DNA of 64,000 nucleotides from CAZCFB01 sp964511535 (GTDB taxonomy: Bacteria > Myxococcota_A > Polyangia > GCA-2747355 > CAZCFB01), in NCBI GenBank assembly GCA_964511535.1, contig CAZEFW010000005.1:1-64000 (forward strand), in the 5' to 3' direction. Every line of letters begins with the position of its first letter. Within the stretch, counting starts at the first letter, position 1. Below the pieces are notes generated by a model. That model was not told the DNA's origin. It saw only the letters and a list, made by a program, of their open reading frames with translations, and searched no databases. The translations under genes and the position numbers were made by a program. Below, piece by piece: positions 50,336-59,733 of the stretch.

Positions 50336-52066
50336 GTGGAAAAGCCCGGACCTGATAGCGCCGACAAGGACGCACCGAGCCAGGGAGAGGAGTCCGTCCC
50401 GACAGGCGAGGCGGTGACGCCAGTGGCGAACCAGGCCAGGGCGTCCGACGACGGCGTCGGGGAAGCCGCGCGGCCGGAGGCGTCCGGTCCGGGCGAGTTC
50501 GAGACCATGGAGTTCGACTACACCGGCGACAGCCAGCGCTGGTTCGACGGCGCCCGTCCGGACACAGGGGTGGAGCCGGCCGATCCTCCGCGGGGCGTGG
50601 GCGGCGGCCCGGCAGACGACCCCTTCGAGGGCAAGGTGCTGGTGAACCGATACCGGATGCTGCGGCGGGTGGGCACCGGCGGCTTCGGGGCGGTGTACGA
50701 GGCCGAGGACACCAAGATCCGCAAGCGGGTCGCGGTGAAGGTGCTGGCCCGGGACCTGGTGGGCGACGCGTCCATGGTGTCGCGCTTCCGCAAGGAGGCC
50801 GAGGCGGCCAGCAAGGTTGGCCACGAGAACATCATCGACATCACGGATTTCGACCGCACCGCTGGCGGTCACTACTTCCTGGTGATGGAGTTCCTCGACG
50901 GCACTGACCTGGGCGCCATCATCCGCTCCGGTGACAGCATCAGCCTGGCCCGGGTGCTGGGCATCATGGTGCAGGTCTGCCGGGGGCTCGAGTGCGCTCA
51001 CGACAAGGGGATCATCCACCGGGACCTGAAGCCGGGGAACATCTACCTCACGGCCCGCGGCTCCATGGTGGACTTCGTCAAGCTGCTCGACTTCGGCATC
51101 ACCAAGTTCACCGAGATGGACGATGACGGGAGCCGCTTGACGCGCACCGGGCAGATCATCGGCACGCCGATGTACATGTCGCCCGAGCAGGCCATGGGCG
51201 AGGAGGATATCGACCACCGGGCCGACATCTACTCCCTCGGCGTGATCATGTACGAGATGGTGACCGGGCAGCCGCCCTTCACAGCCGTCAACTACCTCGG
51301 CATCATCGCCCAGCACGCGTCGGATCCACCCACGCCGCCCTCCAAGGTTCGGCCCGACCTGGACATCCCTGGCGAGGTGGAGACGATCATCCTCAAGGCC
51401 CTGGCCAAGCGCCCGGAGGACCGATACGCCGACATGGCCGAGATGGAGGCCGCCCTGGTGCACGCCCTGGCCGGCGTGGATCCCGCGGTGGCCGTGGGCT
51501 TCAGCCCCGACGCTGACCCGCCGTCGATCCTCACAACGGCGACCGGGCTGAGCCAGCGGCGGCTGTCGTCGGGGCGCAGCATGCCGCTGTGGTTGATCTT
51601 CACCATCGCCGCATTGGTGGGCATCGCAGGGGCGGTGGTGGCCAGCTACACCCGGGATCGGGCGAGGCCCGTGGCTGGCGGGGGGCCGGACGGATCGGTG
51701 CCTGCTCGTCCGGACCAGCGGGTGATCGCGCCGCCGCGCGCCGACGCCGCCGCGCCGCCAGCGGATCAGGCTGCGCCTGCCCGGCCCGACAGCAAGGCGC
51801 GCAAGGCCACAGTGGTCATCATCATCAAGTCAACGCCACCCGGCGCGCGGATCACCGGCCCGGGCGGCAAGACCCTGGGTACGACTCCGGCCCGGATCAC
51901 CCTGCCGGCTGGGGACAAGGAGCTGACCCTGACCCTGCGCCGCCGGGGCCACCGGCTGGCGCGGATCCCGGTGCGCCCGGATAAGGACCGAACGCTCAAG
52001 ATCACCCTGCGCAAGCGCCACCCCGGCGGGCTCCCGGACGACCCCAAGGGGTGGGGCGAGCGGTAG
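50336..52066 (+). CDS. Ser/Thr protein kinase with PEGA domain
   Basis: The 576 aa protein has an acidic, disordered N-terminal region (about 1-95) and a canonical kinase domain (about 105-365): GTGGFGAVYEA, Lys135 (VAVKVL), Glu154, HRDLKPGN 228-235, DFG 252-254 and GTPMYMSPEQ. A transmembrane helix lies near 416-438, followed by an Ala/Pro-rich linker and a C-terminal PEGA domain (about 480-555, STPPGARITGPGGKTLGTTPARITLPAG). Unlike the kinase at 12666 its HRD is intact. It starts at GTG 50336; no strong ribosome site is seen. It heads the operon running to 56578, with the next gene 3 bp away. Confidence 0.9.
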   Translation: MEKPGPDSADKDAPSQGEESVPTGEAVTPVANQARASDDGVGEAARPEASGPGEFETMEFDYTGDSQRWFDGARPDTGVEPADPPRGVGGGPADDPFEGKVLVNRYRMLRRVGTGGFGAVYEAEDTKIRKRVAVKVLARDLVGDASMVSRFRKEAEAASKVGHENIIDITDFDRTAGGHYFLVMEFLDGTDLGAIIRSGDSISLARVLGIMVQVCRGLECAHDKGIIHRDLKPGNIYLTARGSMVDFVKLLDFGITKFTEMDDDGSRLTRTGQIIGTPMYMSPEQAMGEEDIDHRADIYSLGVIMYEMVTGQPPFTAVNYLGIIAQHASDPPTPPSKVRPDLDIPGEVETIILKALAKRPEDRYADMAEMEAALVHALAGVDPAVAVGFSPDADPPSILTTATGLSQRRLSSGRSMPLWLIFTIAALVGIAGAVVASYTRDRARPVAGGGPDGSVPARPDQRVIAPPRADAAAPPADQAAPARPDSKARKATVVIIIKSTPPGARITGPGGKTLGTTPARITLPAGDKELTLTLRRRGHRLARIPVRPDKDRTLKITLRKRHPGGLPDDPKGWGER

Positions 52067-52069
52067 AGG

Positions 52070-53119
52070 ATGGGGCAGCGGTTCAACGCCAGGCGAGCGC
52101 TGCTGCAGCTGCTAGCGCTGATCCCGCTGCCGCTGGTGGTGGCGTGGATCTATCTGGAATCGGAGCGGCCGCCCGTGGCGCCGGTGCCAAAGGGGGGCGG
52201 GGCGGGTCACGGGGCGAGCTCGGCCCGTGGGGCGGGCGCGGCGCCGAAGCTGCCCGCCAGCTTCCCGTCGGGCTGGAAGCTCAAGGGGACCCCGACCCCT
52301 TACGACCGAAAGACCCTGTACGACCGGATCAACGGCGCGGCGCCGGCGTATCTGCGCGCGGGCTTCGTCGGCTCTCAGGGGGCAGAGTACGGCCGGGAGG
52401 GGCTCAAGGACACGGTCATGGTGGATGTCTACGACATGGGCAGCGCCGCCCGCGCCCTCGGCATGTACGCCACCGAGCGGGACCCGAGCTACAAATTCTG
52501 CGAGGCGGGTGACGAGGCGTATCTGGCCTCGGGCAGCCTGAACATGTGGCTGGGGCGGTACTACGTCAAGCTGGCCGGGTTCGAGGTGGGCGAGGCCATG
52601 GACGCGGCGCTCAAGGAGCTGGCCGTGGAGCTGGCAGGGGCCCTGCCAGCGGCCAAGGATCGCGGGGCGCTGGACGAGGGGCTGGCGTCGCTGCCTGCCG
52701 AGGGACAGCTGCCCCGGGGCGCGGGGTACGCTCACGCCGCCCTGGCCGACGTCACCGGGCTGGAGCGGGTCTTCACCCGGCTCTACGCCGGGACCGCCGC
52801 GGCTGACGGCGCGGCTGACCCGGTGACCCTGTTCGCGGTAAAGGAGAAGGACGCCGGGGCCGTCAGCGCCCGCGTGAAAAAGGCCCTGGCCTACTTCAAG
52901 GGGTTCGAGGCCACCGTGGAGCGCGCCGCCGTGGGGCAGGGCGCCGAGGAGATCGTCATCCGGGGCGAGGGAGCCGCCCATGTGCTGGTGCAGCGCGGCC
53001 CCTTGCTCGGCGGCGCCGTGGACCTGACGGGGGATGCTCCCCTGGCGCGCGCCAGGGCGCTGCTGCGCAAGCTGGGGGAAGCCCCGGCGGCGCCTGCCAA
53101 GGGAGGAGCGAAGCCGTGA
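52070..53119 (+). CDS. DUF6599-like membrane-anchored protein
   Basis: The 349 aa protein has an N-terminal hydrophobic anchor (LLQLLALIPLPLVVAWIYL). The rest contains PYDRKTLYDRINGAAPAYLRAGFVGSQGAEY, which fits the LYDxINGAAxxYLxxGF pattern of the DUF6599 family, then DVYDMGSAARALGMYATER, DEAYLASGSLNMWLGRYYVKL and a duplicated second half (RVFTRLYAG; VERAAVGQGAEEIVIRGEG). The function of the family is unknown. AGAGG abuts the ATG. Its end overlaps the GTG of the DUF362 gene (GTGA), so the pair are coupled. Confidence 0.7.
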   Translation: MGQRFNARRALLQLLALIPLPLVVAWIYLESERPPVAPVPKGGGAGHGASSARGAGAAPKLPASFPSGWKLKGTPTPYDRKTLYDRINGAAPAYLRAGFVGSQGAEYGREGLKDTVMVDVYDMGSAARALGMYATERDPSYKFCEAGDEAYLASGSLNMWLGRYYVKLAGFEVGEAMDAALKELAVELAGALPAAKDRGALDEGLASLPAEGQLPRGAGYAHAALADVTGLERVFTRLYAGTAAADGAADPVTLFAVKEKDAGAVSARVKKALAYFKGFEATVERAAVGQGAEEIVIRGEGAAHVLVQRGPLLGGAVDLTGDAPLARARALLRKLGEAPAAPAKGGAKP

Positions 53120-54111
53120 GCAAGAAGCAAGCGCCATCTCCGCCGGCCGATCCTGGCCGTCGCCGGGTGCTCCAGCGGCTGGGCGCCGCGGCGGCCATAG
53201 CCGGGGCCTCGGGGGCCGCGGCCTACGCCCTGCACGACGCCGAGCGCCCCGTGCGCCGGCGCAAGGTCGTGGATCGCACCATCAAGGACCACCGGGTGGA
53301 GGTGCCGGCCGCCACGCCGCGTTTGGTCATCGCCCGGGGCGCCGATCCGGCGGCCAACACCCGCGCGGCGCTCGAGCGCATGGGCGCGCTTACCGCCCTG
53401 ATCAGCAAGGGGGACCTGGTGGTGGTCAAGCCGAACATCGGCTGGGACCGCCGCCCGGAGCAGGCGGCCAACACCAACCCGCTGGCAGTGGGCGCGGTGG
53501 TCAGGGCGTGCCTGGAGGCCGGCGCTGGCAAGGTGGTGGTGACCGACCACCCGGTGAACGACCCTGCGCGCTGCTTCGCCCGCAGCGGCATCACCGAGGC
53601 GGTGCAGAAGGCGGGAGGGGTGGTGGACATCCCCGGGGACCGGGACTTCCACCTCGTCACCATCCCGGGCAAGCTGGGCCGCTGGCCGGTCTACATGCCG
53701 TTCATCCAGGCGGACAAGGTGATCAACATGCCCGTGGCCAAGCACCACTCGCTGACCCGGGCCACCCTCGGCATGAAGAACTGGTACGGCATCCTGGGGG
53801 GGCGCCGCAACCAGCTTCACCAGCGCATCGACGACTCGGTCGCGGAGCTCGCGGCGCTGATGCGGCCCACCCTGACGGTGATGGACGCCACCCGCGTGCT
53901 GCTGCGCAACGGGCCCACCGGGGGCAGCCTGGCCGACGTCAAGCAGCTGGACACGGTGGCCGTGAGCCTGGATCCGGTGGCAGTGGATGCCTGGGCTTGC
54001 GAGCTGCTCGGGGCGAAGCCGGAGGAGCAGAAATGGCTGCTGCTGGGACAACAGAAGAAGCTCGGCGTGGTGGACTACACGTCCATCAACCCCGTCGAGA
54101 TCAAGGTGTGA
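53116..54111 (+). CDS. DUF362 protein with Tat-like signal
   Basis: The 331 aa product has a twin-arginine type N-terminus (GRRRVLQRLGAAAAIAGASGAAAYAL), so export as a folded protein is likely. The DUF362 core shows GDLVVVKPNIGWDRRPEQAANTNP, VVVTDHPVNDPARCFARSGI, DKVINMPVAKHHSLTRATLGMKNWYGILG and LDPVAVDAWACELLGA. DUF362 proteins are often found beside ferredoxin-type membrane proteins but their reaction is not established. This one has no [4Fe-4S] motifs itself. It starts at GTG 53116 and the FeS membrane gene begins 7 bp after the stop. Confidence 0.85.
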   Translation: MSKKQAPSPPADPGRRRVLQRLGAAAAIAGASGAAAYALHDAERPVRRRKVVDRTIKDHRVEVPAATPRLVIARGADPAANTRAALERMGALTALISKGDLVVVKPNIGWDRRPEQAANTNPLAVGAVVRACLEAGAGKVVVTDHPVNDPARCFARSGITEAVQKAGGVVDIPGDRDFHLVTIPGKLGRWPVYMPFIQADKVINMPVAKHHSLTRATLGMKNWYGILGGRRNQLHQRIDDSVAELAALMRPTLTVMDATRVLLRNGPTGGSLADVKQLDTVAVSLDPVAVDAWACELLGAKPEEQKWLLLGQQKKLGVVDYTSINPVEIKV

Positions 54112-54118
54112 GAGACCG

Positions 54119-55627
54119 GTGACTCGCTGGCGCAACATTCGTCGTCTGTACCAGGTCTTCTTCCTGCTGCTCTTTGTGGCGCTGCTGTACGGCGCCTCGT
54201 ACGCCTCGGTGCTGATCGTGCCGGTGGACCTGTTCCTCGAGGCCGACCCGCTGCTGGCCCTCACCTCGACCCTGGCCGGGGGGGTGCTGTTCGGCGGGCT
54301 GACCCTCTCGCTGGTGGTGGTCATCACCACGCTGATCTTCGGCCGGGTCTTCTGCTCCTGGGTCTGCCCCCTGGGGGTGCTCAACCACTTCATGAGCGCC
54401 CTGCCGTCCCCGCTGAAGAAGCGGGCGCGCATCCTGTCCAACGAGTGGCGGCCCATGTACCAGACCAAGTACTACGTGCTGGTGGCCATGTTGGTGCTCA
54501 GCGCCTTCGGCGTGCTGCAGGCGGGCCTGATGGACCCCATCGCCCTGACCATGCGGTCCTTCGCGGTCACGGTGCTGCCCGGGCTGCAGCTGGGCGGCGC
54601 GCCGGTCTACGCGGCCCAGCCGTACTACCTCGGCGGGTGGTTCATCGGCCTCATCTTCGTGCTTATCCTGGCCGCCAACCGCTTCGTGACCCGGCTCTGG
54701 TGCCGGCTGCTCTGCCCCCTGGGCGCGCTGCTGGGGCTGCTGGCCAAGTTCTCCCTGTTCCGCGTGCACAGGGATACCAGCGCGTGCATCGGCTGCCACA
54801 AGTGCACCGAGGCGTGCCACGGCGGCTGCGACCCCCACGGCGACCTGCGGGTCAGCGACTGCGTCATGTGCCTGAACTGCACCGAGTCCTGCGACCAGGG
54901 TGGGCTGAGGGTCGGCTTCCTGCCTACCACCGACGCCGAGGTCCGCGCCCCGGATCTGGCCCGCCGCAAGATCATCGCCTCGGTGGCCTGCGGGGTCGCC
55001 ATGGCGCCCACCCTGCGCGCCAGCCACGGGGTCGCCCGGGGCGCCGACCACGACGTGATCCGCCCCCCCGGCGCCCTGGCCGAGGTGGACTTCGCCGCCA
55101 AGTGCGTCAAGTGCGGCGCTTGCATCCGCATCTGCCCCACCGGGGTGCTGCAGCCGGCCAGCATGGAGGCGGGCTTCGAGGGGATCTGGACGCCGATCCT
55201 GCGCTACGACATCAACGCCTGCACCCACAGCTGCACCCTGTGCAGCCAGGCCTGCCCCACCGGCGCCATCAAGCCGATCACCCCCGCGGACCGCGTGGGC
55301 GCGCTCCCGGACAAGGAGCCGATCCGCCTCGGCATGGCGTTCTTCGACCGCGGGCGATGCCTGCCCTGGGCCATGGGCACCGCCTGCATCGTGTGCGAGG
55401 AGGTGTGCCCCACCTCGCCCAAGGCGATCTGGCTGGAGGACGCCGAGGTGAAGCGTAGCGACGGCACCACCTTGAAGGTGAAGCTGCCCCACCTCGACCC
55501 GAAGCGCTGCATCGGCTGCGGCATCTGTCAGAACCGCTGTCCCGTGGGCGCCAAGGCCGCCATCCGGGTGAGCAGCGTGGGCGAGAGCCGCTCCGCCGAG
55601 AACCAGATCCTGATCAAGTCGTACTGA
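54119..55627 (+). CDS. Polytopic NapH-like protein with multiple [4Fe-4S] sites
   Basis: The 502 aa protein starts at GTG 54119. The N-terminal half has about four or five membrane helices with the NapH/RnfA-type Cys motifs FCSWVCPLGVL and WCRLLCPLGAL. The C-terminal half contains ferredoxin-like motifs: CIGCHKCTEACHGGC, CVMCLNCTESC, CVKCGACIRICPTG, CTHSCTLCSQACPTG, CIVCEEVCPTSP and CIGCGICQNRCPVG, enough for about six cluster sites. It resembles a fusion of NapH with NapG/MauM-like ferredoxins, consistent with electron flow between the quinone pool and periplasmic partners. The stop overlaps the SGNH start (TGATG). Confidence 0.85.
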   Translation: MTRWRNIRRLYQVFFLLLFVALLYGASYASVLIVPVDLFLEADPLLALTSTLAGGVLFGGLTLSLVVVITTLIFGRVFCSWVCPLGVLNHFMSALPSPLKKRARILSNEWRPMYQTKYYVLVAMLVLSAFGVLQAGLMDPIALTMRSFAVTVLPGLQLGGAPVYAAQPYYLGGWFIGLIFVLILAANRFVTRLWCRLLCPLGALLGLLAKFSLFRVHRDTSACIGCHKCTEACHGGCDPHGDLRVSDCVMCLNCTESCDQGGLRVGFLPTTDAEVRAPDLARRKIIASVACGVAMAPTLRASHGVARGADHDVIRPPGALAEVDFAAKCVKCGACIRICPTGVLQPASMEAGFEGIWTPILRYDINACTHSCTLCSQACPTGAIKPITPADRVGALPDKEPIRLGMAFFDRGRCLPWAMGTACIVCEEVCPTSPKAIWLEDAEVKRSDGTTLKVKLPHLDPKRCIGCGICQNRCPVGAKAAIRVSSVGESRSAENQILIKSY

Positions 55628-56578
55628 TGCCACGGCGGAGCCGACAGCGGTTCGTCTTCTCCGTCGTCACCGTGCTGCTCTGCCTTGTCATCATCGAGGG
55701 CGCCCTGCGCCTGGCCGGCGTCGCGCCCGGCCCTTACGACAACTTCCAGCTCGAGGTGGCCGGCGAGAAGCTGGCGGAGTTCGACGCCCACCGGTTCTGG
55801 CGCTACAACCATGGTGCCCGAGGAGGCGCTGGTGATCCGGCCCGACGGCTCGCTGGGGGTGGTGGTCCTGTCAGACTCGGTGGGCATGGTCAGCGGCTAC
55901 CCGCACGCGCTGTTCAAGGAGCTGGGCCGCCTGCTGGCCCCGCGCAAGGTTGTCGGCGTGGACGCCAGCGTCACGGGGTACACCTCCTTCCAGGGGGTGC
56001 GTTACTTCGAGCGGGACATCGCGCCGCTGCGCCCCGACGTCGTGGTGATCAACTACGGGTGGAACGACCACTGGGCGGCGCACAACGGCAAGGCGGATCG
56101 GGACCAGCGGCCGCCCTCTGCTTCAAGCACTGGCCTGGCCGGCTCCTCCCGGCTGCTCGGGGTGCTCGCCCAGGGCATGATGCGGGTCCGGCGGTCCTCT
56201 TACCAGGCCACGGGCGGGGAGGGCGAGGTGCTGCGGGTGAGCCTCAAGGATTACCGCGCCAACCTCCGGCGCCTGGTGCAGGGCGTGCGCGCCGAAGGCG
56301 GGATGCCGGTGCTGGTCACGGCGCCATACCTCAAACCCGCGGATGACGACGAACGCTGGCTGGTCCTGCACCGGCGCTACAACGAGGCGACCCGCGCGCT
56401 GGCCCGGGAGGCGAAGGTCCCGTTGCTGGACATGGTGCAAGACCTGCTCACCAGAGCGGAGGCGTTCATGGGCCCGCCCGATGACAGGGACTTCGTGCAC
56501 ATCACGAAGCAGGCCGGCGTGGAGGTGGCGAAGAAGCTGGCGGGGGTGATCCACCGGGCGCTGGCGGCCCGGCGCTGA
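55627..56578 (+). pseudogene. SGNH/GDSL hydrolase, +1 frameshift
   Basis: The N-terminal part (55627-55809) encodes a membrane-anchored start (FVFSVVTVLLCLVIIEGALRLAG) and reads ...FDAHRFWRYN. The rest is in the next frame from 55811: MVPEEALVIRPDG, VVLSDSVGMVSG (block I, SDS in place of GDS), NYGWNDHWAAHN (block III) and DFVHITKQAG (block V, DxxH). Skipping one base, C at 55810 in an AACC run, fuses them into a normal-length anchored SGNH esterase of about 316 aa. It is either an assembly error, a real mutation or a programmed shift; ATG 55811 could also restart translation. Last gene of the operon. Confidence 0.75.
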
Positions 56579-56582
56579 GGCG

Positions 56583-58493
56583 TCAGGGGGTGTAGAGCCT
56601 GATGACGTTGTTCAAGGTGTCGGCGATGTAGACCCTGCCGGAGCTGTCCATGACCATGTCCGACGGCCCGCTCATGCGCGCGCTGGCCGAGACGTCGTCC
56701 TTCTTGCCAGCCTTGCCGCTGCCCGCGAAGGTGGTCACGCCGGTCTGCTTGAGCTCGCGGATCATGTGATTGCCTGCGTCACCGATGAAGATCCGGCCGG
56801 TGTACAGGGCGATTCCCCACGGCGAGCTGAACTTGGCCGTGGCTGGCGTGCCGTTCTGGAAGCCCTTGGACCCGTCCCCCGCCAGGGCCGTGAGCGTGCC
56901 GTTGGTGAACTTGTAGATCTTGCCGCCGCCGAGGTCGGTGAAGTAGATCTCCTGGGTGGTGGCGCCCACGATCTCCAGGTCCGCCGGGCTGGTGAGCTTC
57001 GCGGCCGCGTCCACGCCCTTGGGGGTGCTCACCACGCCGCCTGCGACCTTGATCCTGCGCAGCACGCCGTTGCCCGTGTCGCCGACCCAGACATACTGGC
57101 TGTTCCCCTCGATGGCGATGCCGCCGGGGCTGGAGAGCCTGGCCGTCAGGTTCGGGCCATCGAGCAGGCCGGCCACCCCGCTGCCTGCGAGGGTGGTCAC
57201 AAGGCCGTTGTTGTAGACCCGGATCCGGTGGTTGCCGGTGTCTGCAATGTAGATGAAGCCCTTGGGGTCGACGGCGATGTCGGACAGGCCCTTGAGCTTG
57301 GCCACCTTGACGTTGCCGTCCACGAAGCCGGAGCCGGCCTTGCCCACCAGCGTGCTCACCTTGATGATCGTCTTGCCCTTGAGCTTGGACTGGGTGATGA
57401 GGCGGATGGCGCTGTTACCGGAGTCGGCGATGTAGATGTTGCCCGCCACGTCCAGCGCCATGCCCTTGGGGCCGCTGAAGGCGGCTGACAGGGCGTCGCC
57501 GTCGATGCTGCCGGCGGTCCCGGAGCCGGCGAAGGTGGTGACGCACCCCTTGCCCTTCACCGCGGTCCAGCCGAACGAGTAGGTCGCGTCGCACTTGTGG
57601 CAGCCGTTGATCGGGCTGACCGCCTTGTCGGCGTAGCAGGTCACGCCCACCAGGCAGTAGCCGGTGATCAGCTCCGCCTTGCAGCCGCCCGGGATGGGGC
57701 CGAGCCCGGTGCACGTGTCCTTGGTGCACACCAGGCCGTCGTTGCAGCTGTAGTTGGTGCCGCTGCACTTGCCGGCGCTGCAGGTGTCGTTCCAGGTGCA
57801 GAGCATGTTGTCGTCGCAGGTCTGGTTGTCGTTGTTGGACCACTTGGTCTGCGACTTGGTGGGATCGCACTTGAGGCACTTGTTGCCCTTCTTGGACTTG
57901 TCCTTGGCGAAGCAGAGCTTGTCGATGAGGCACTCGTCCTTCTTGACGGTGTAGGTGCACTTGCCCTTGATGCACTTGTCGTCGGTGCAGGACTTGTTGT
58001 CGTTGCAGTCGGTGTCCAGGGTGCAGCCGCCGTCCTGCTTGCCCAGGTCCGGCGGAGGGAGGTCGGGGCTCGGCAGGTCGGGGACCGCCACGTCCGGCAC
58101 CGGTCCGTCCGGGCTCGCGTCCACGCCCTGGTCGGGGCCGCTGTCAGGCAGCACCGCGGCGCCGCACTTGTTGACGCCCGGCACGCAGTAGGCGCTCTTG
58201 CACTCCTCGTTGAACCGGCAAGATGAGCCGGCGACCTTGTTGCCCGCAACGCAGGCGCCGTTGGCGCAGCTCTGGCTGCGGCACTCTCCCTTGCCGAAGC
58301 AGTCGCCGCCGGCGCCCTTGGGGTTCTTGTGGGAGCAGATCTTGTCCCAGCAGAGGCCGGTCTTGCACTCCTGATCAGTCTTGCAGGGAGAGTTGACTGA
58401 CTTGAGTGAGTCCCCCTCGTCGTCGCTGCACGCGGCGGCCACCAGGGACACGCCGATGATTGAAATGACAAGGTATTGTTTAGTCTTTTTCAT
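56583..58493 (-). CDS. NHL-repeat lipoprotein with Cys-rich N-terminal region
   Basis: The 636 aa product starts at ATG 58493, with AGGAGAGGG 8 nt upstream. It has a lipoprotein signal (VISIIGVSLVAAAC) and an N-terminal Cys-rich region (about 30-110, CKTDQECKTGLCWDKICS type). A Pro/Asp linker and a second Cys-rich block (about 155-300) follow. About six NHL beta-propeller repeats fill the C-terminus (FSGPKGMALDVAGNIYIADSGNSAIRL, RLSSPGGIAIEGNSQYVWVGDTGNGVLRRI, RMSGPSDMVMDSSGRVYIADTLNNVIRL). NHL propellers bind proteins or ligands; no catalytic site is evident. Probably extracellular. It converges with the SGNH gene. Confidence 0.85.
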   Translation of the reverse strand: MKKTKQYLVISIIGVSLVAAACSDDEGDSLKSVNSPCKTDQECKTGLCWDKICSHKNPKGAGGDCFGKGECRSQSCANGACVAGNKVAGSSCRFNEECKSAYCVPGVNKCGAAVLPDSGPDQGVDASPDGPVPDVAVPDLPSPDLPPPDLGKQDGGCTLDTDCNDNKSCTDDKCIKGKCTYTVKKDECLIDKLCFAKDKSKKGNKCLKCDPTKSQTKWSNNDNQTCDDNMLCTWNDTCSAGKCSGTNYSCNDGLVCTKDTCTGLGPIPGGCKAELITGYCLVGVTCYADKAVSPINGCHKCDATYSFGWTAVKGKGCVTTFAGSGTAGSIDGDALSAAFSGPKGMALDVAGNIYIADSGNSAIRLITQSKLKGKTIIKVSTLVGKAGSGFVDGNVKVAKLKGLSDIAVDPKGFIYIADTGNHRIRVYNNGLVTTLAGSGVAGLLDGPNLTARLSSPGGIAIEGNSQYVWVGDTGNGVLRRIKVAGGVVSTPKGVDAAAKLTSPADLEIVGATTQEIYFTDLGGGKIYKFTNGTLTALAGDGSKGFQNGTPATAKFSSPWGIALYTGRIFIGDAGNHMIRELKQTGVTTFAGSGKAGKKDDVSASARMSGPSDMVMDSSGRVYIADTLNNVIRLYTP

Positions 58494-58643
58494 ACTAATG
58501 CCCTCTCCTCGCAGAGGCTTTGAGAATCCTCCTGAGCATAAAGATATGCTCTGGTTTAGGCAAGTAAGTGCCCGGGCGGTGGCTGCCACCTTGACCCTGC
58601 GCGTGCGCCCGGCAACATTAGAGCAGGACCATGAGGTGCTGAC

Positions 58644-59717
58644 CTGAGCAGGAAGATCTCCAGAAGAGGGCTGATGATCGGAGGCGCCGCGCTGGGCGTG
58701 GGCGGCGCAGCCGGGTGCCTGCCGGGCGTCGACGGCCAGTGGCCCGAGGCGGGCAAGGCGCTCTGTTCCTGGTCCGAGCCGTCAGTGACCCCCGGCGACC
58801 CCACCGCGGCGCGGCGGGTGGTGGAGCTGCACGACGCGGCGCTCTCAATCGGGGCCAGGGTCCAGCAGACCTCGGCCACGGCGAACATGCGCAAGCTGCT
58901 GCTGGCGCTCACCGGCAAGGCGGACATGAAGGGCGCGTGGGGGGCGATCCTGCCCACGCTGCAGGCGGGGCAGGTGGTGGGGATCAAGGTCAACACGCTC
59001 AACAAGCGGGTGCCAACCCACCCGGAGGTGATCCGGGCGGTGGTGGACCTGCTCAAGGAAGGGACCGGTCTGGGCGCGGACCGCGTCGTGGTCTGGGATC
59101 GCCGCCTGGACGAGCTCACGAGCTCCGGCATCACGGCCCAGACCATGGGCGCCGCGGTGGAGGGCACCTGGCAGGACGCCGACGCCAAGGGCAGCGGCCG
59201 GGGCTACGAGCTGAGCTACACCTGCATCGGCGGGCGCAACACCCGCCTGTCCAACATCATGACCCGGCGGGTGGACCACCTGATCAACCTGGCCGTGATG
59301 AAGCGGCACGGGCTCAGCGGCTACACCGGCGTGCTCAAGAACCACTACGGCACCATCGACAACCCGGGGGAGTTCCACGACCAGCTGGGCCCGACCCAGG
59401 CGGTGCAGGAGCGGCGGTTCGATCTGGCGATCCCTGGCATCAACGCACTGGACGAGGTGCACCGCAAGACGCGGCTCTGGCTGCTCGATTCGGTGATCGG
59501 CGTGTGCAAGGGGGGCACGGAGTCGCCACCAGACTGCGCGCCCAACCGGTTGCTGGCGAGCCTGGATCCAGTGGCCCTGGACGCCCGGGGCCGGGCAGTG
59601 CGCGACGAGGCCCGAGGCACCACCGGCAAGGATCCAGAGACAGTGAGCGACGGGTGGCTCAAGCTGGCGGAGAAGGCGGGGCTGGGGAAGGTGGATTACA
59701 AGGTGGAGAAGATCTAG
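58644..59717 (+). CDS. DUF362 protein, predicted Tat lipoprotein, CTG start
   Basis: From ATG 58674 the frame reads MIGGAALGVGGAAGC, a bare hydrophobic segment with a lipobox-like end (GAAGC). Directly upstream and in frame, CTG 58644 gives LSRKISRRGLMIGGAA, a textbook twin-arginine motif, with GAGGTG 5 nt before it. An in-frame TGA lies at 58632, and no ATG, GTG or TTG lies between. I therefore place the start at CTG, giving 357 aa, though 58674 is the conservative choice. The DUF362 core follows: VVGIKVNTLNKRVPTHPEVIRAVVDLL, DHLINLAVMKRHGLSGYTGVLKNHYG, SLDPVALDA. It is a distant paralogue of the gene at 53116. Confidence 0.72.
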   Translation: MSRKISRRGLMIGGAALGVGGAAGCLPGVDGQWPEAGKALCSWSEPSVTPGDPTAARRVVELHDAALSIGARVQQTSATANMRKLLLALTGKADMKGAWGAILPTLQAGQVVGIKVNTLNKRVPTHPEVIRAVVDLLKEGTGLGADRVVVWDRRLDELTSSGITAQTMGAAVEGTWQDADAKGSGRGYELSYTCIGGRNTRLSNIMTRRVDHLINLAVMKRHGLSGYTGVLKNHYGTIDNPGEFHDQLGPTQAVQERRFDLAIPGINALDEVHRKTRLWLLDSVIGVCKGGTESPPDCAPNRLLASLDPVALDARGRAVRDEARGTTGKDPETVSDGWLKLAEKAGLGKVDYKVEKI

Positions 59718-59733
59718 CGGGCGCTGCGCACCC

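Noticed and set aside
52070..53119. Peptidase or oxidoreductase reading for the DUF6599-like protein
   Set aside because: No catalytic motif is visible; family resemblance is limited to the LYDxINGAAxxYL block.
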